Shown here piece after piece: positions 32,598-41,985 of a stretch of 64,000 nt of DNA. Positions within the stretch are counted from its first letter, which is position 1. Each line of letters starts with the position of its first letter. This DNA comes from Maridesulfovibrio sp. (GTDB lineage: Bacteria; Desulfobacterota; Desulfovibrionia; Desulfovibrionales; Desulfovibrionaceae). The stretch spans positions 1,307,501 through 1,371,500 of the forward strand of contig NZ_OY762999.1 of assembly GCF_963666665.1 (NCBI RefSeq), in the 5' to 3' direction. Both the position numbers and the translations under genes were made by a program. The notes beneath the pieces are model-generated. The model saw only the letters and a program-made list of their open reading frames with translations. It was not told where the DNA came from and did no database searches.

Positions 32598-34340
32598 ATG
32601 TGGCAGGAAGCCTTTTCCAAATATACAGGGGAAGCCTGTGACACGGACACCGTAACTCCTCAGGATGTTTACGATATGAGGTCTTTGGATGGGTTGCGAC
32701 TGCATCTGGATCATGTCCACATTAAAAACTGCCTGCTCCGTCCTTACTTTGAAAACCGCAACCAGTATCCTCTGGTTGATGACCGCGAGTTGCTACCCTC
32801 TTTTGAGGTAGACCTTTACGAGTATAAAAAACTTCCCGGTTTCAGCATGGTCGCCCTTGAGCGTCCCCTGAATTTTTTTCAGGAAATTTTTCAATTCGAC
32901 ATCCTGCACAGCCCGCGTCTTTTAGATGATTCCACCACTGAAGATGCGTGTCCCCTTTTTGAGTCAATTCTCAAAGCGAACATTGAAACCTTTGAAAGCA
33001 GGCTGCCCAAGCGTTCACATAAAGAATTTCTCAACGAATTCGGTAATACTGACATATCAGCCATTGAAAATTACGACCGAATTCTTCCGCATCTGCTTGA
33101 AATTGAAAGAGCTCAGGTCATGGCTCAGGATAACACCGGAAAATTTTATCTTGCCGGTGTCTTCGGTTCATTTCCCTCTGACCTAGATAACGAGCTGAAG
33201 CGGTTCGGCATCAGAATCGGTAAATTCAAGCCGGGTGACAACCTGCTTTACGAATACAACCGTTTATTCGTTTACACTTTTCTTATGGAACTGCACGGCT
33301 TTCCCATCGTTTCGGAACGGCGCACCTCCTCTGCTCTTTTTGCCCGTCGGCTGCACCGAATGGGTGAAAAGTTCATGGTCCGTGTTCTGGGACAATCCGA
33401 CCGCACCATAACCTCTCTTTTTTCCCATCCAAAAGCCAAGCATTACCCGCGAGTGGAAAAAATCGCATTGGTTCAAGTCAGTAAGGACAACAAAGAGACC
33501 ATCGCCGAGTTAAAAAAAGGCGGATTCTTTGTTGATGAGAAAAAAAGTGTCGTTATTCTCAAAGTCAAATACCGTCAGCACAAATTCAACCCGGAAAACG
33601 TTCGTGAAGATCGTGCTCTTTCTGTTTACGAGCAGCAGGTAATTCATCCCTTAACCGGTGAATGTGCCTCCCACTTCAACGTGATCAAGGATGCGTCCAG
33701 CATGACCATCCTGCTCAACGACATTGTACGTGGTGAATATACGGGAAACATTGTCTATAAACGCAATGAACTGATTCAGGACACTGAGACCCATGAACGG
33801 CGGTTGAAGTTTCTTTTTGCGTGGCTTTCGAAACATCAGCGCAGGATCATCGGGTATTCCGATGAATTTTATTCCGGCGTAGTTAAAGTATTGGACAGCT
33901 ATCTGCTCGCTCCCGACAACTATGAGCCGTTCAACGAATTAACCGACCTTTATCAGGAAGTCTGGTCCAAATACAGCTTCATCCAGCAAGCCCGTAAACT
34001 CAAAGTCCTTGAAGACCTCAAAGAAAGGAAGTATCGGGGTAAAAGAATCGGTTACCTTGAGATGCTGCAGACAATGCATGAAATCATGAATGAGCTCAAA
34101 TTTGAAATCGTCAACTACTTTGACAAGCTTGTTGAAACAGCTTTGAAAATCGGCGACAGGGTTCTTAATGATTCATATTTGATACGTAATTATATTTCCT
34201 GTCCGGAAGATGAACTTACACCTTATGGCCTTAAAATTAGAAAATATTATGGTCGTATTGTTATGGTTCTTGATGAATTCAGGTCGATCCGCAAGAGCCG
34301 TTCCCTCTATGAAGATGGATCCGTAAGCGGATTGGTTTAA
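32598..34340 (+). CDS. Unrecognised 580-residue cytoplasmic protein
   Basis: I do not recognise this protein. It has no signal peptide and no transmembrane segment. Features that can be seen: an N-terminal region with several Leu/Arg-rich helices (LRLHLDHVHIKNCLLRPYF), a basic middle part (RRTSSALFARRLHRMGEKF), a possible beta-rich segment (FFVDEKKSVVILKVKYRQ), and a long helical C terminus (KLKVLEDLKERKYRGKRIGY). ATG 32598 has AGGG seven bases before it; ATG 32583 is open but lacks a site. Monocistronic, with a hairpin after the stop. Confidence 0.7.
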   Translation: MWQEAFSKYTGEACDTDTVTPQDVYDMRSLDGLRLHLDHVHIKNCLLRPYFENRNQYPLVDDRELLPSFEVDLYEYKKLPGFSMVALERPLNFFQEIFQFDILHSPRLLDDSTTEDACPLFESILKANIETFESRLPKRSHKEFLNEFGNTDISAIENYDRILPHLLEIERAQVMAQDNTGKFYLAGVFGSFPSDLDNELKRFGIRIGKFKPGDNLLYEYNRLFVYTFLMELHGFPIVSERRTSSALFARRLHRMGEKFMVRVLGQSDRTITSLFSHPKAKHYPRVEKIALVQVSKDNKETIAELKKGGFFVDEKKSVVILKVKYRQHKFNPENVREDRALSVYEQQVIHPLTGECASHFNVIKDASSMTILLNDIVRGEYTGNIVYKRNELIQDTETHERRLKFLFAWLSKHQRRIIGYSDEFYSGVVKVLDSYLLAPDNYEPFNELTDLYQEVWSKYSFIQQARKLKVLEDLKERKYRGKRIGYLEMLQTMHEIMNELKFEIVNYFDKLVETALKIGDRVLNDSYLIRNYISCPEDELTPYGLKIRKYYGRIVMVLDEFRSIRKSRSLYEDGSVSGLV

Positions 34341-34350
34341 ATTTAACTCT

Positions 34351-34380
34351 GAAAGCACCTTGATTTATTCGGGTGCTTTC
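34351..34380 (+). terminator. Hairpin after the unrecognised gene
   Basis: 9-bp stem GAAAGCACC / GGTGCTTTC (34351-34359, 34372-34380), followed only by AATTTATA, so a weak terminator or attenuator in front of gcvT. Confidence 0.55.
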
Positions 34381-34400
34381 AATTTATACGGAGTAAAAAA

Positions 34401-35462
34401 TTGACAGCACTGCGCACTACACCATTGACTGAGTGGCACCGTGAAAACGGCGCAAAACTTGTTCCCTTTGCCGGATTCGAAATGCCAGTCCAGTACGCCG
34501 GCATTATTGCTGAACACAAGCAGACCCGTGAAAAGGTCGGCGTGTTTGATATCAGCCACATGGGTGAATTCAAACTCAGCGGAAAAGGAGCAAAAGACGG
34601 ACTGAATAAGCTGGTCACCCAGAATCTGGACACCCTTGCACCGGGTAAATGCCGTTACGGTTTCCTGCCCAACGACAAAGGCGGAGTTCTTGACGACCTG
34701 ATCATCTACTGCCTTGCAGAAGACTCCTACATGCTGGTAGTCAATGGTGCATGCGAGGAAGGCGATTTTAACTGGATTGATTCCAGACTTCCCGAAGGAC
34801 TGAACTTCGAAAATATTTCCTATGAAACTGCCAAGATCGACCTGCAAGGGCCCCTTGCTCTTGATGTTCTGGAATCTGTTTTCGGACGTGACTTCAAGCA
34901 CCTCAAGTACTTCAACTTCGAAGAAGCAGAATTTGACGGCTACAAACTGATCATCAGCCGCACAGGATATACCGGTGAGCTGGGCTACGAATTTTATCTC
35001 CCTGCCGACAAGGCTCTTTCCCTGTGGGAAAAACTGGTTGCCGACGAAAGGGTGGAGCCTATCGGACTGGGCGCACGCGACACCCTGCGTCTTGAGTGCG
35101 GCTACCCTCTCTACGGTCAGGACCTCGATACCAACCATAATCCCCGCGAGGGCGGTTACGGATTTCTGCTTTCGGCAGACGCCTACACCGATGTAAAGGA
35201 ACTCCTTATTCCCCTGACCATCGAAGGCCGCCGTTCCGCGCGTCATGACGATGTCGTCATGCTTGACGGCAAGGAAGTTGGTAAGGTTACCAGCGGCTCC
35301 TTCTCCCCTACTCTCGGCTACTCCATCGCTCTGGCTTATGTGGCCAAGGATGCTGCTGAAGCTGACACTTTCACTATTAAGGGTGCTCGCAAAGACCTTG
35401 AAGCTAAAAAGGCTGAGCTTCCTTTCTATAAAGAAGGTTCTGCGCGTAAAAAGCTGGATTAG
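34401..35462 (+). CDS. gcvT: Glycine cleavage system T protein / aminomethyltransferase
   Basis: A 353-residue tetrahydrofolate-dependent aminomethyltransferase. VPFAGFEMPVQY, VGVFDISHMGEFKL, GGVLDDLIIY, SRTGYTGELGYEFYL and GARDTLRLECGYPLYG are typical; the first Asp and Arg contacts for folate are kept. Start is TTG (MTALRTTPLTEWH) with GGAG seven bases upstream. gcvH, gcvP and lpd are not in the window, so it is either part of a split glycine cleavage system or a related folate-dependent enzyme. It ends in a strong terminator. Confidence 0.93.
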   Translation: MTALRTTPLTEWHRENGAKLVPFAGFEMPVQYAGIIAEHKQTREKVGVFDISHMGEFKLSGKGAKDGLNKLVTQNLDTLAPGKCRYGFLPNDKGGVLDDLIIYCLAEDSYMLVVNGACEEGDFNWIDSRLPEGLNFENISYETAKIDLQGPLALDVLESVFGRDFKHLKYFNFEEAEFDGYKLIISRTGYTGELGYEFYLPADKALSLWEKLVADERVEPIGLGARDTLRLECGYPLYGQDLDTNHNPREGGYGFLLSADAYTDVKELLIPLTIEGRRSARHDDVVMLDGKEVGKVTSGSFSPTLGYSIALAYVAKDAAEADTFTIKGARKDLEAKKAELPFYKEGSARKKLD

Positions 35463-35484
35463 AACCTTTTCTTCATAATCGATT

Positions 35485-35523
35485 AAACCCCGCCATTTAA
35501 TCAAAGTGGCGGGGTTTCTTTTT
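35485..35523 (+). terminator. gcvT terminator
   Basis: 11-bp stem AAACCCCGCCA / TGGCGGGGTTT (35485-35495, 35507-35517) followed by CTTTTT. Confidence 0.95.
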
Positions 35524-35549
35524 GGCCCAAGGCACATTACAACCAAGCT

Positions 35550-36170
35550 ATGCGCAATATCGTTAAATATCTTTTGGTGTCTTTAGTACTGGCAACGACA
35601 AGCTTGATTTGTTTTAAAGCTGAAGCTGGTTTTGTGCCCTACGGTAGAATCTTCAAAGCTGCAAAAGATGAGCGGCCATATATCACGCAAGCCCAAGACA
35701 TTCGTCTTCAATTGCAATTACATAAAACAATACTCCTGAATTGTCCTGCAAGTCTGACGAATATTTCAAGTTATGTTTACTCAGCCCATGCTTTTCTCAT
35801 TGGAGAAGTTGAAAGTGACGCTGAACGGGATGCGTTGATAAATAGCGTCACGGAACTCTCTGGACTTTATGGAATTAGTTATTTTCTGCCGCAAAAGAAA
35901 AGCACAGATGCGAACGGTTCGTCAGAGCTTGAAATAAAACTGAAAGGCCTCCTTGACCCAAACTATCCATCATCTAAAGTTATCGTGAAAGTTGTACAGA
36001 ACAATGTAGTTATTCTGGGAGTATTAAACCCTGATGAGCAAAAGGCTGTATGTAATTCTATTCAGCAAATAGCGGGCACAGCCAAAATCATAAATTTTCT
36101 CCAGTCACCCCAACAGCAGAAAAAATTTAAAAAGAGATTCCGGCCATTACGAAATTTATTTAGCGACTAA
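35550..36170 (+). CDS. Secreted BON domain protein
   Basis: A 206-residue exported protein with a signal peptide (YLLVSLVLATTSLICFKAEA). Two BON-like domains (about residues 50-110 and 125-185) are visible through the I..V....NVVILGVL and SAHAFLIGEVES patterns. BON proteins (OsmY, DolP/YraP) bind membranes or interact with the outer-membrane assembly apparatus. No lipobox is seen, so it is probably periplasmic. The C terminus is very basic (KKFKKRFRPLRN). No clear Shine-Dalgarno in front of the ATG. Confidence 0.72.
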   Translation: MRNIVKYLLVSLVLATTSLICFKAEAGFVPYGRIFKAAKDERPYITQAQDIRLQLQLHKTILLNCPASLTNISSYVYSAHAFLIGEVESDAERDALINSVTELSGLYGISYFLPQKKSTDANGSSELEIKLKGLLDPNYPSSKVIVKVVQNNVVILGVLNPDEQKAVCNSIQQIAGTAKIINFLQSPQQQKKFKKRFRPLRNLFSD

Positions 36171-36331
36171 TTTGGGGTGGACATCCTCAAATTATCAAGC
36201 TAAATGCTATCCATTATGTCCAGACTTTAATCATATAAAGACCTTTTGGCTCTTGCGTTGCACTGCCCAACCTTGCGCAGTTAAGCAACCTTTTTAAATA
36301 ATATTCTATCAAAGGATATTAAGGTTTTGTT

Positions 36332-37168
36332 ATGTTTAAAGAACTGATGTACATCAACTCACGTCCCCTGCCTTTTGAATTCTATACTGCGTCTGATCTC
36401 TGGACCGATGAACACATCGCGAAACAGATGCTGAATTACCATTTACATCCAAATATCGATGCGGCTTCCCGCAACTCTTCATTCATCGCGAAGTCATCAG
36501 AATGGATAATTAACCATTTTGGACTGACAGAAGGTAAAAAAGTTGCCGACTTCGGGTGCGGTCCCGGTCTGTACACAACAGCTTTTGCGAAAGCCGGAGC
36601 TGATGTCACCGGAATTGACTTCTCCGCCAACTCTCTTGCTTATGCCCGTGAAGTTGCCCGGAACAACGATGTTGAAATCAATTATGTAAATACGAATTAT
36701 CTGGATTTCACTGCGGACAACCACTTTGATCTCATCACAATGATCATGTGCGACTTCTGCGCGCTCAGTCCTGAGCAGCGGAAAACTATGCTCCGTAAAT
36801 TCTATGCCCTGCTTAAACCAAGAGGTTCAATACTGCTGGATGTCTATTCTTTTAATGCATTCAATAAGCTTTCTGAGAAACGCGTTTTTGAACCAAACCT
36901 GATGGATGGTTTCTGGGCTGAAGAACATTATTACGGATTCTTGAACACATTTAAATATGAACAGAAAAAAGTAATGCTGGATAAATACGTTATTATTCAG
37001 CAATCGAAGGTCCGCATGATCTACAATTGGTTGCAATACTTCTCTCCTGCGGATTTAGAGGCAGAAATTGCTGCCTGTGGATTCACCGGGATCGAATTAC
37101 TTGGTGATGTCGCCGGTTCAAAGTACCAAAACGAGAGCAATGAATTTGCCGTCATTATTCGTAAGTAG
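36332..37168 (+). CDS. Class I SAM-dependent methyltransferase
   Basis: A 278-residue cytoplasmic methyltransferase. The SAM motif VADFGCGPGLYTTAFAKAG (motif I), VTGIDFSANSLAYA (motif II) and FDLITMIMCDFCAL (motif IV) are intact. A C-terminal half with many aromatics (HYYGFLNTFKY, NWLQYFSPADL) may shape the substrate pocket; the substrate is not known. AAGG stands seven bases before the ATG. It stands alone between the BON gene and the fdh operon. Confidence 0.87.
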   Translation: MFKELMYINSRPLPFEFYTASDLWTDEHIAKQMLNYHLHPNIDAASRNSSFIAKSSEWIINHFGLTEGKKVADFGCGPGLYTTAFAKAGADVTGIDFSANSLAYAREVARNNDVEINYVNTNYLDFTADNHFDLITMIMCDFCALSPEQRKTMLRKFYALLKPRGSILLDVYSFNAFNKLSEKRVFEPNLMDGFWAEEHYYGFLNTFKYEQKKVMLDKYVIIQQSKVRMIYNWLQYFSPADLEAEIAACGFTGIELLGDVAGSKYQNESNEFAVIIRK

Positions 37169-37179
37169 CTGAATATATT

Positions 37180-37219
37180 AAAGTGGACTATTTTTTATTT
37201 TAAAAATGGTCCACTTTTC
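37180..37219 (+). terminator. Terminator of the methyltransferase gene
   Basis: 9-bp stem AAAGTGGAC / GTCCACTTT (37180-37188, 37209-37217) with an AT-rich inner part and a short T-run. Confidence 0.8.
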
Positions 37220-37579
37220 TTCTAAATTTCAGACAATTATGTCTGATCAGTAATAATAATCTCCTAACGCACTGCAATACCGAGCATGCTCATTTGCAAA
37301 AAGCTTATACTTCAATGTGTTACAAGCAATCAGCCTACCGTGACTTTTATTACGCAAATAGTGCTGAATAAAAGTCATTCGGTCACTTTCAGCTCTATTA
37401 ATATTCAAATTATTCCTTAAATTTCAAAGCAATACACAAGAAACAACTTATTATATCAAATAGTGCACATATTAAGTTGTGTCATTCACATTACAAGCAA
37501 AATTTTTTTTTCATCATTCCCATTGACGGATAGGTTCTTACACAGATGATTGGAACACCCTCAAATTTCAGGAGCGATG
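37220..37579. other. Upstream region of the fdh operon
   Basis: About 360 bases, AT-rich, with a small TCAGACA/TGTCTGA palindrome near 37229-37246. It must carry the fdh promoter; I found no clear sigma-54 or sigma-70 pair. Confidence 0.45.
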
Positions 37580-40500
37580 ATGAACATTAATCGTAGAGAT
37601 TTTGTAAAGCTGACGACTGCTGCAGCTGCGGGGATTGCCGCTGTTCCGGCGTTCGGCGGACTTGGCAAAGCTTTCGCCAATACAGCCGAGGAAAGGGCAA
37701 AGCAGCTCAGTCCCAAATGGACCAAGCAGACCACTTCCGTCTGTGCGTTCTGTTCCGTAGGTTGCGGACTTCTGGTCAACACCGACCTTGAGACCAAACG
37801 TGCGGTAAACGTGGAAGGTAACCCTGACCACCCAATTAACGAAGGTGCTCTCTGTGCCAAGGGCGCGGCATCCATCCAGATGACCGAAAACCCCAAACGC
37901 CCCGGTAAATTCCTGTACCGCGCTCCCTTTAGCGGAGAATGGGAAGAGAAAGATTGGGATTTCTGTAAAAAACGCATCGCACAGTTGATCAAAAAATCTC
38001 GAGACGAAAGTTTTGAAACGAAAAATGCAAAGGGACAGGTGGTCAACCGTACCATGGGTATCGCCTCTCTCGGCTCCGCTGCGCTGGATAACGAAGAATG
38101 TTATGCCATGCACAGCTTCATGCGCGCACTCGGCCTGGTCTATGTTGAGCACCAGGCGCGTATCTGACACAGCGCAACTGTTGCGGCTCTGGTAGAGTCG
38201 TTCGGACGCGGCGCGATGACCAACCACTGGAATGACCTTCAGAACAGTGATTGCATTTTGATAATGGGCAGTAACGCTGCCGAAAACCATCCCATTTCCT
38301 TTAAATGGGCTGTAAAAGCACAGAAACGCGGTGCCAAGATCATTCATGTTGATCCGCGCTTCACTCGTACTTCCGCACGCTCGGATGCATACATCCCATT
38401 GCGTTCCGGTACTGATATCGCCGTGCTCGGCGGAATGATCAATTACATCATCAAGAACAAACGTTACTTCCATAAATATATGCTCGATTACACCAACGCT
38501 TCCTTCATCGTAGGCAAAGACTACGACTTCAAGGATGGCCTGTTCTCCGGTTTCGACCACAAATCCAATTCATACGATAAGTCCAAGTGGGCTTTTGAAC
38601 TGGATGACAAGGGCATTCCCAAGCAGGACAAATCCATGCAGGACCCCAATTGTGTTTTTCAAATCCTGAAAAGACACTATGCCCGTTATACTCCGGAAAA
38701 AGTATCCTCCATTTCCGGTGTATCAACAAAAGACCTTGAGCTGCTCTACAGCACCTACACTGCCACCGGTAAAAAAGACAAAGCCGGTACCATCATGTAC
38801 GCAATGGGTTGGACCCAGCACACTGTAGGTGTACAGAACATCCGTGCCATGGCTATGATTCAGCTCATGCTCGGCAACATCGGTATTGCAGGCGGCGGTG
38901 TTAACGCCCTGCGCGGAGAATGTAACGTACAGGGTTCCACTGACTACGCCCTGCTCTATCACATTCTCCCCGGCTACCTGAAAACCCCGCTGGCAGGTCA
39001 GGATACCCTTGAGCAGTATAACAACACTTATACTCCCAAGAGCACTGACCCTGAATCCGCCAACTGGTGGCAGAATTATCCCAAGTACTCGGCCAGCCTG
39101 ATCAAGGCCATGTACTCCGAGGATACCCCTGAACAAGGTTACCAGTATCTGCCGCGCCTCGATAACCATAAGGCCAGCCAGTATTCATGGATTCCGCTCA
39201 TCGACCGTATGTATGAAGGCAAATTCACCGGCGGTCTGGTATGGGGTATGAACCCGGCCTGCTCCAGCTCCGACTCTGTAAAGACCCGTAAGGCTCTCGG
39301 CAAACTGGACTGGATGGTCAACGTCAACCTCTTCCAGTGCGAAACAAGTGACTTCTGGAAAGGTCCGAACATGGATCCCAAGAAGATCAAGACTGAAACC
39401 TTCTTCATTCCCTGTGCTTCCGCAATCGAGAAAGAAGGTTCCGTCTCCAACTCCGGTCGTTGGATGCAATGGCGTTACAAAGGCCCTGAGCCATTCGGTA
39501 ATGTAATGACTGACGGTCACTACTTCCACGAAATCTGGGAAGAGCTCAAAGCTCTCTACGAAAAAGAAGGTGGTGCATACCCTGAACCTATTACCCACCT
39601 CAGTTTCGAAAACATGTGCGAAGAAAACGAGCACGGGCACATGGAATTCAGTGCCCGTAAGACCGCCAAACTTTGCAACGGCTGGTTTACCCGCGATGTT
39701 GAAATAAAGGGCAAGAAGTTCAAGAAAGGACAGCAGGTCCCCAGCTTCGCTTATCTGCAGGCAGACGGTTCCACTACCTCCGGTAACTGGCTGTACTGTA
39801 ACTCCGTATCTGACACGGAAAACAAATCCATGCGCCATGATGCAACTCAGACCAAGGAACAGGCCAATATCGGACTCTTCCCCAACTGGACATGGTGCTG
39901 GCCTGTAAACCGCCGCATCCTCTACAACAGAGCTTCTGTTGATGAAAAGGGACAGCCTTGGGCACCCAAGAAAGCAGTTATCAAGTGGAACGGTTCCAAG
40001 TGGACCGGTGACGTGCCTGATGGCGGCTGGAAACCCGGAACAAAACATCCGTTCATCATGCGTAAGAACGGCTTCGGACAACTGTTCGGCCCCGGCCGCG
40101 CTGACGGCCCCCTGCCTGAATATTACGAGCCGCTGGAATGTCCGGTAAAGACACATCCTTTCTCCAAAACCCTGCACAACCCCACGGCGGTTCAGATCAA
40201 GGGTGAGGAAAAGGCAGTCTGCGATCCGCGTTTCCCCTTCGTTGGTACTACTTACCGTATCACCGAACACTGGCAGACCGGTTCCATGACCCGCTGGCAG
40301 GACTGGCTGATAGAAGCTGAACCGCAGATGTTCGTGGAAATCAGCCCCGAACTTGCCAAGCTGCGCGGCATTGAAAACGGTGAAAAAGTCACTGTTGAAA
40401 GTGTACGTGGATCACTCTGGGCCATTGCCATGGTTACCGAGCGTATCCAGCCTTACAACATCAATGGAACTGACGTTCACATGGTCGGTATGCCCTGGCA

Positions 40501-40639
40501 TTACGGCTGGGTAACCCCCATCAACGGCGGTGATTCTGCAAACATTGTAACCCCCAACGTGGGTGACCCGAACACCGGTATCCCCGAATATAAGGCCTTC
40601 ATGGTCAATATCCGCAAGTGGAAGGAGGGTGATAACTAA
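37580..40639 (+). CDS. fdhA: Formate dehydrogenase catalytic subunit, selenocysteine-containing
   Basis: A 1019-residue periplasmic molybdenum/tungsten bis-PGD enzyme oxidising formate to CO2. A Tat signal (NRRDFVKLTTAAAAG) opens the protein; the 4Fe-4S ligands are CAFCSVGC and later LCAKGAA. The in-frame TGA at 38165-38167 is residue 196, in EHQARI-Sec-HSATV, the position of the active-site selenocysteine, and reading continues unbroken in the same frame to 40639. I chose ATG 37580, with AGGAG five bases upstream. The stop overlaps the fdhB ATG as TAATG. An annotation that stops at TGA would split the gene in two. Confidence 0.97.
38165..38201 (+). promoter_or_regulatory. UGA Sec codon and bacterial SECIS hairpin of fdhA
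   Basis: Fifteen bases after the UGA, GCGGCTC (38183-38189) can pair with GAGTCGT (38195-38201) around a TGGTA loop, using two G-T wobbles. Position and loop G/U content fit a SelB-recognised SECIS. Confidence 0.75.
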
Positions 40640-41382
40640 TGTCCGGTAAAAGCTTCTTTGTAGACCTCACCCTTTGTACCGCCTGCCGTGGTTGTCAGGT
40701 AGCCTGCAAACAGTGGAAAAAACTGCCTGCAGAACATACCCGCAACGTTGGTTCTCATCAGAACCCGCAGGATCTGTCTTCAAAAACCATCCGTCTTGTG
40801 CGCTTCAGCGAAGCCCGTGACGAAGACGGTAAATTCCGTTGGCTGTTCTTTCCTGAACAATGCCGTCACTGCATAGAGCCTCCATGTAAGTACATTGCAA
40901 ACATGTATGCACCGGGCTCTGTGGTTCAGGATGAAAAAACCGGCGCAGTGGTAATGACCGACAAGGCTGTTATCCGCAAAGGTAAACTGGAAAGCTGGGA
41001 ACTCTGTCCATACAATGTTCCCCGTCAGGACAAGGCAACCGGACTCTGGTCCAAGTGTGACATGTGTCTTGACCGTGTGGAAATGGGCATGCAGCCTGCT
41101 TGTGTACAAAGCTGCCCCACCGGAACCATGAACTTTGGAGACCGTGCGGATATGCTTAAGATGGCCAAGGAAAGGCTTGCGGAGGTCAAAAAGACTAATC
41201 CCAACGCCTACCTCGCCGATCCTGATGATGTTCGCGTAATCTATCTCTGTGAGACCAAGCCGGAAAGCTACCATGAAAATGTTGTGGCTTCTGCATATCA
41301 GCGCAAGACACTCATGGCCGGGGTAAGTCCTTCTAAAACATCAAGACGCGGATTCCTCTCCGCTCTTAAAAATAAAGCCTAG
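40639..41382 (+). CDS. fdhB: Formate dehydrogenase iron-sulfur subunit
   Basis: A 247-residue electron-transfer subunit with four ferredoxin-type [4Fe-4S] cysteine sets: CTACRGCQVACKQW, CRHCIEPPC, CPYNVPRQDK with CDMCLDRVE, and ACVQSCPTG. It passes electrons from FdhA to the cytochrome c3. No signal peptide of its own, so it should be exported piggyback with FdhA on the Tat pathway. Unusual is a second twin-arginine-like stretch at the extreme C terminus (SRRGFLSALKNKA). Overlaps fdhA as TAATG. Confidence 0.95.
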   Translation: MSGKSFFVDLTLCTACRGCQVACKQWKKLPAEHTRNVGSHQNPQDLSSKTIRLVRFSEARDEDGKFRWLFFPEQCRHCIEPPCKYIANMYAPGSVVQDEKTGAVVMTDKAVIRKGKLESWELCPYNVPRQDKATGLWSKCDMCLDRVEMGMQPACVQSCPTGTMNFGDRADMLKMAKERLAEVKKTNPNAYLADPDDVRVIYLCETKPESYHENVVASAYQRKTLMAGVSPSKTSRRGFLSALKNKA

Positions 41383-41399
41383 CAGGCAGGAGAAATAAG

Positions 41400-41819
41400 A
41401 TGAAAAAATTATTGATCGCATGCCTGTGTTTGATGGGCATTGTGTTCGTAGCCATCGGCGCGGGCGCACAGGAAGACTGGACCGCCCCCGAAGATGATCT
41501 GGTCATCAACTTCATCAAGGGTAAGAGTCCTAAAGATCACGGCGTGGTTTTCAACCATTCAAGCCATGCAAACCACGAATGTGTTGACTGCCACCATAAA
41601 ATGAAAAAAACAGGCGAGCCGACCAGTTGTGCCGACTGTCATACCAACTTTGAACCGATTCCTGCCAAGGGATACAAATCCTACTTCAAAGCCATGCATT
41701 ATAAGCGTAAGGACCTCAAACGCGCTTCCTGCCTCGGCTGCCATGTCAAGGAATTTGGCAATGACAAGGAAATGAGCGGATGCATCAACTCCGCATGTCA
41801 CCCTGAGGGAATCAGGTAA
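41400..41819 (+). CDS. Tetraheme cytochrome c3-type subunit of the formate dehydrogenase
   Basis: A 139-residue periplasmic class III cytochrome. The signal peptide is KKLLIACLCLMGIVFVAIGAGA. Four heme sites are visible: CVDCH, CADCH, CLGCH and a CX4CH site CINSACH, with extra His residues in FNHSSHANHE and AMHYKRK for bis-His ligation. It follows fdhB by 17 bases with AGGAG before the ATG, and completes an FdhABC3-type complex as described in Desulfovibrio. It should shuttle electrons to the periplasmic c3 network. Confidence 0.92.
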   Translation: MKKLLIACLCLMGIVFVAIGAGAQEDWTAPEDDLVINFIKGKSPKDHGVVFNHSSHANHECVDCHHKMKKTGEPTSCADCHTNFEPIPAKGYKSYFKAMHYKRKDLKRASCLGCHVKEFGNDKEMSGCINSACHPEGIR

Positions 41820-41875
41820 ACCTAAAAAACAGTCTACATTATATGCAAGGACGAATCCCGTCCAAGCACTCCATG

Positions 41876-41909
41876 AAAAAGCTCGCTTCGGCGAGTTTTT
41901 TCTTTTTTT
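41876..41909 (+). terminator. fdh operon terminator
   Basis: CTCGC-TTCG-GCGAG stem (41882-41895) flanked by A- and T-runs, followed by TTTTTTCTTTTTTT. Confidence 0.92.
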
Positions 41910-41985
41910 AAACGATGAAAGCAAGTAATATATAAACTCTAGCTTAACTAAAAAACTTATAAAATCGGCAATAAGCTGGTGAATT

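Noticed and set aside
38165..38167. TGA in fdhA read as a stop or pseudogene
   Set aside because: It is in the exact position of the active-site selenocysteine, the same frame continues for 800 codons with intact motifs, and a SECIS-like hairpin follows.
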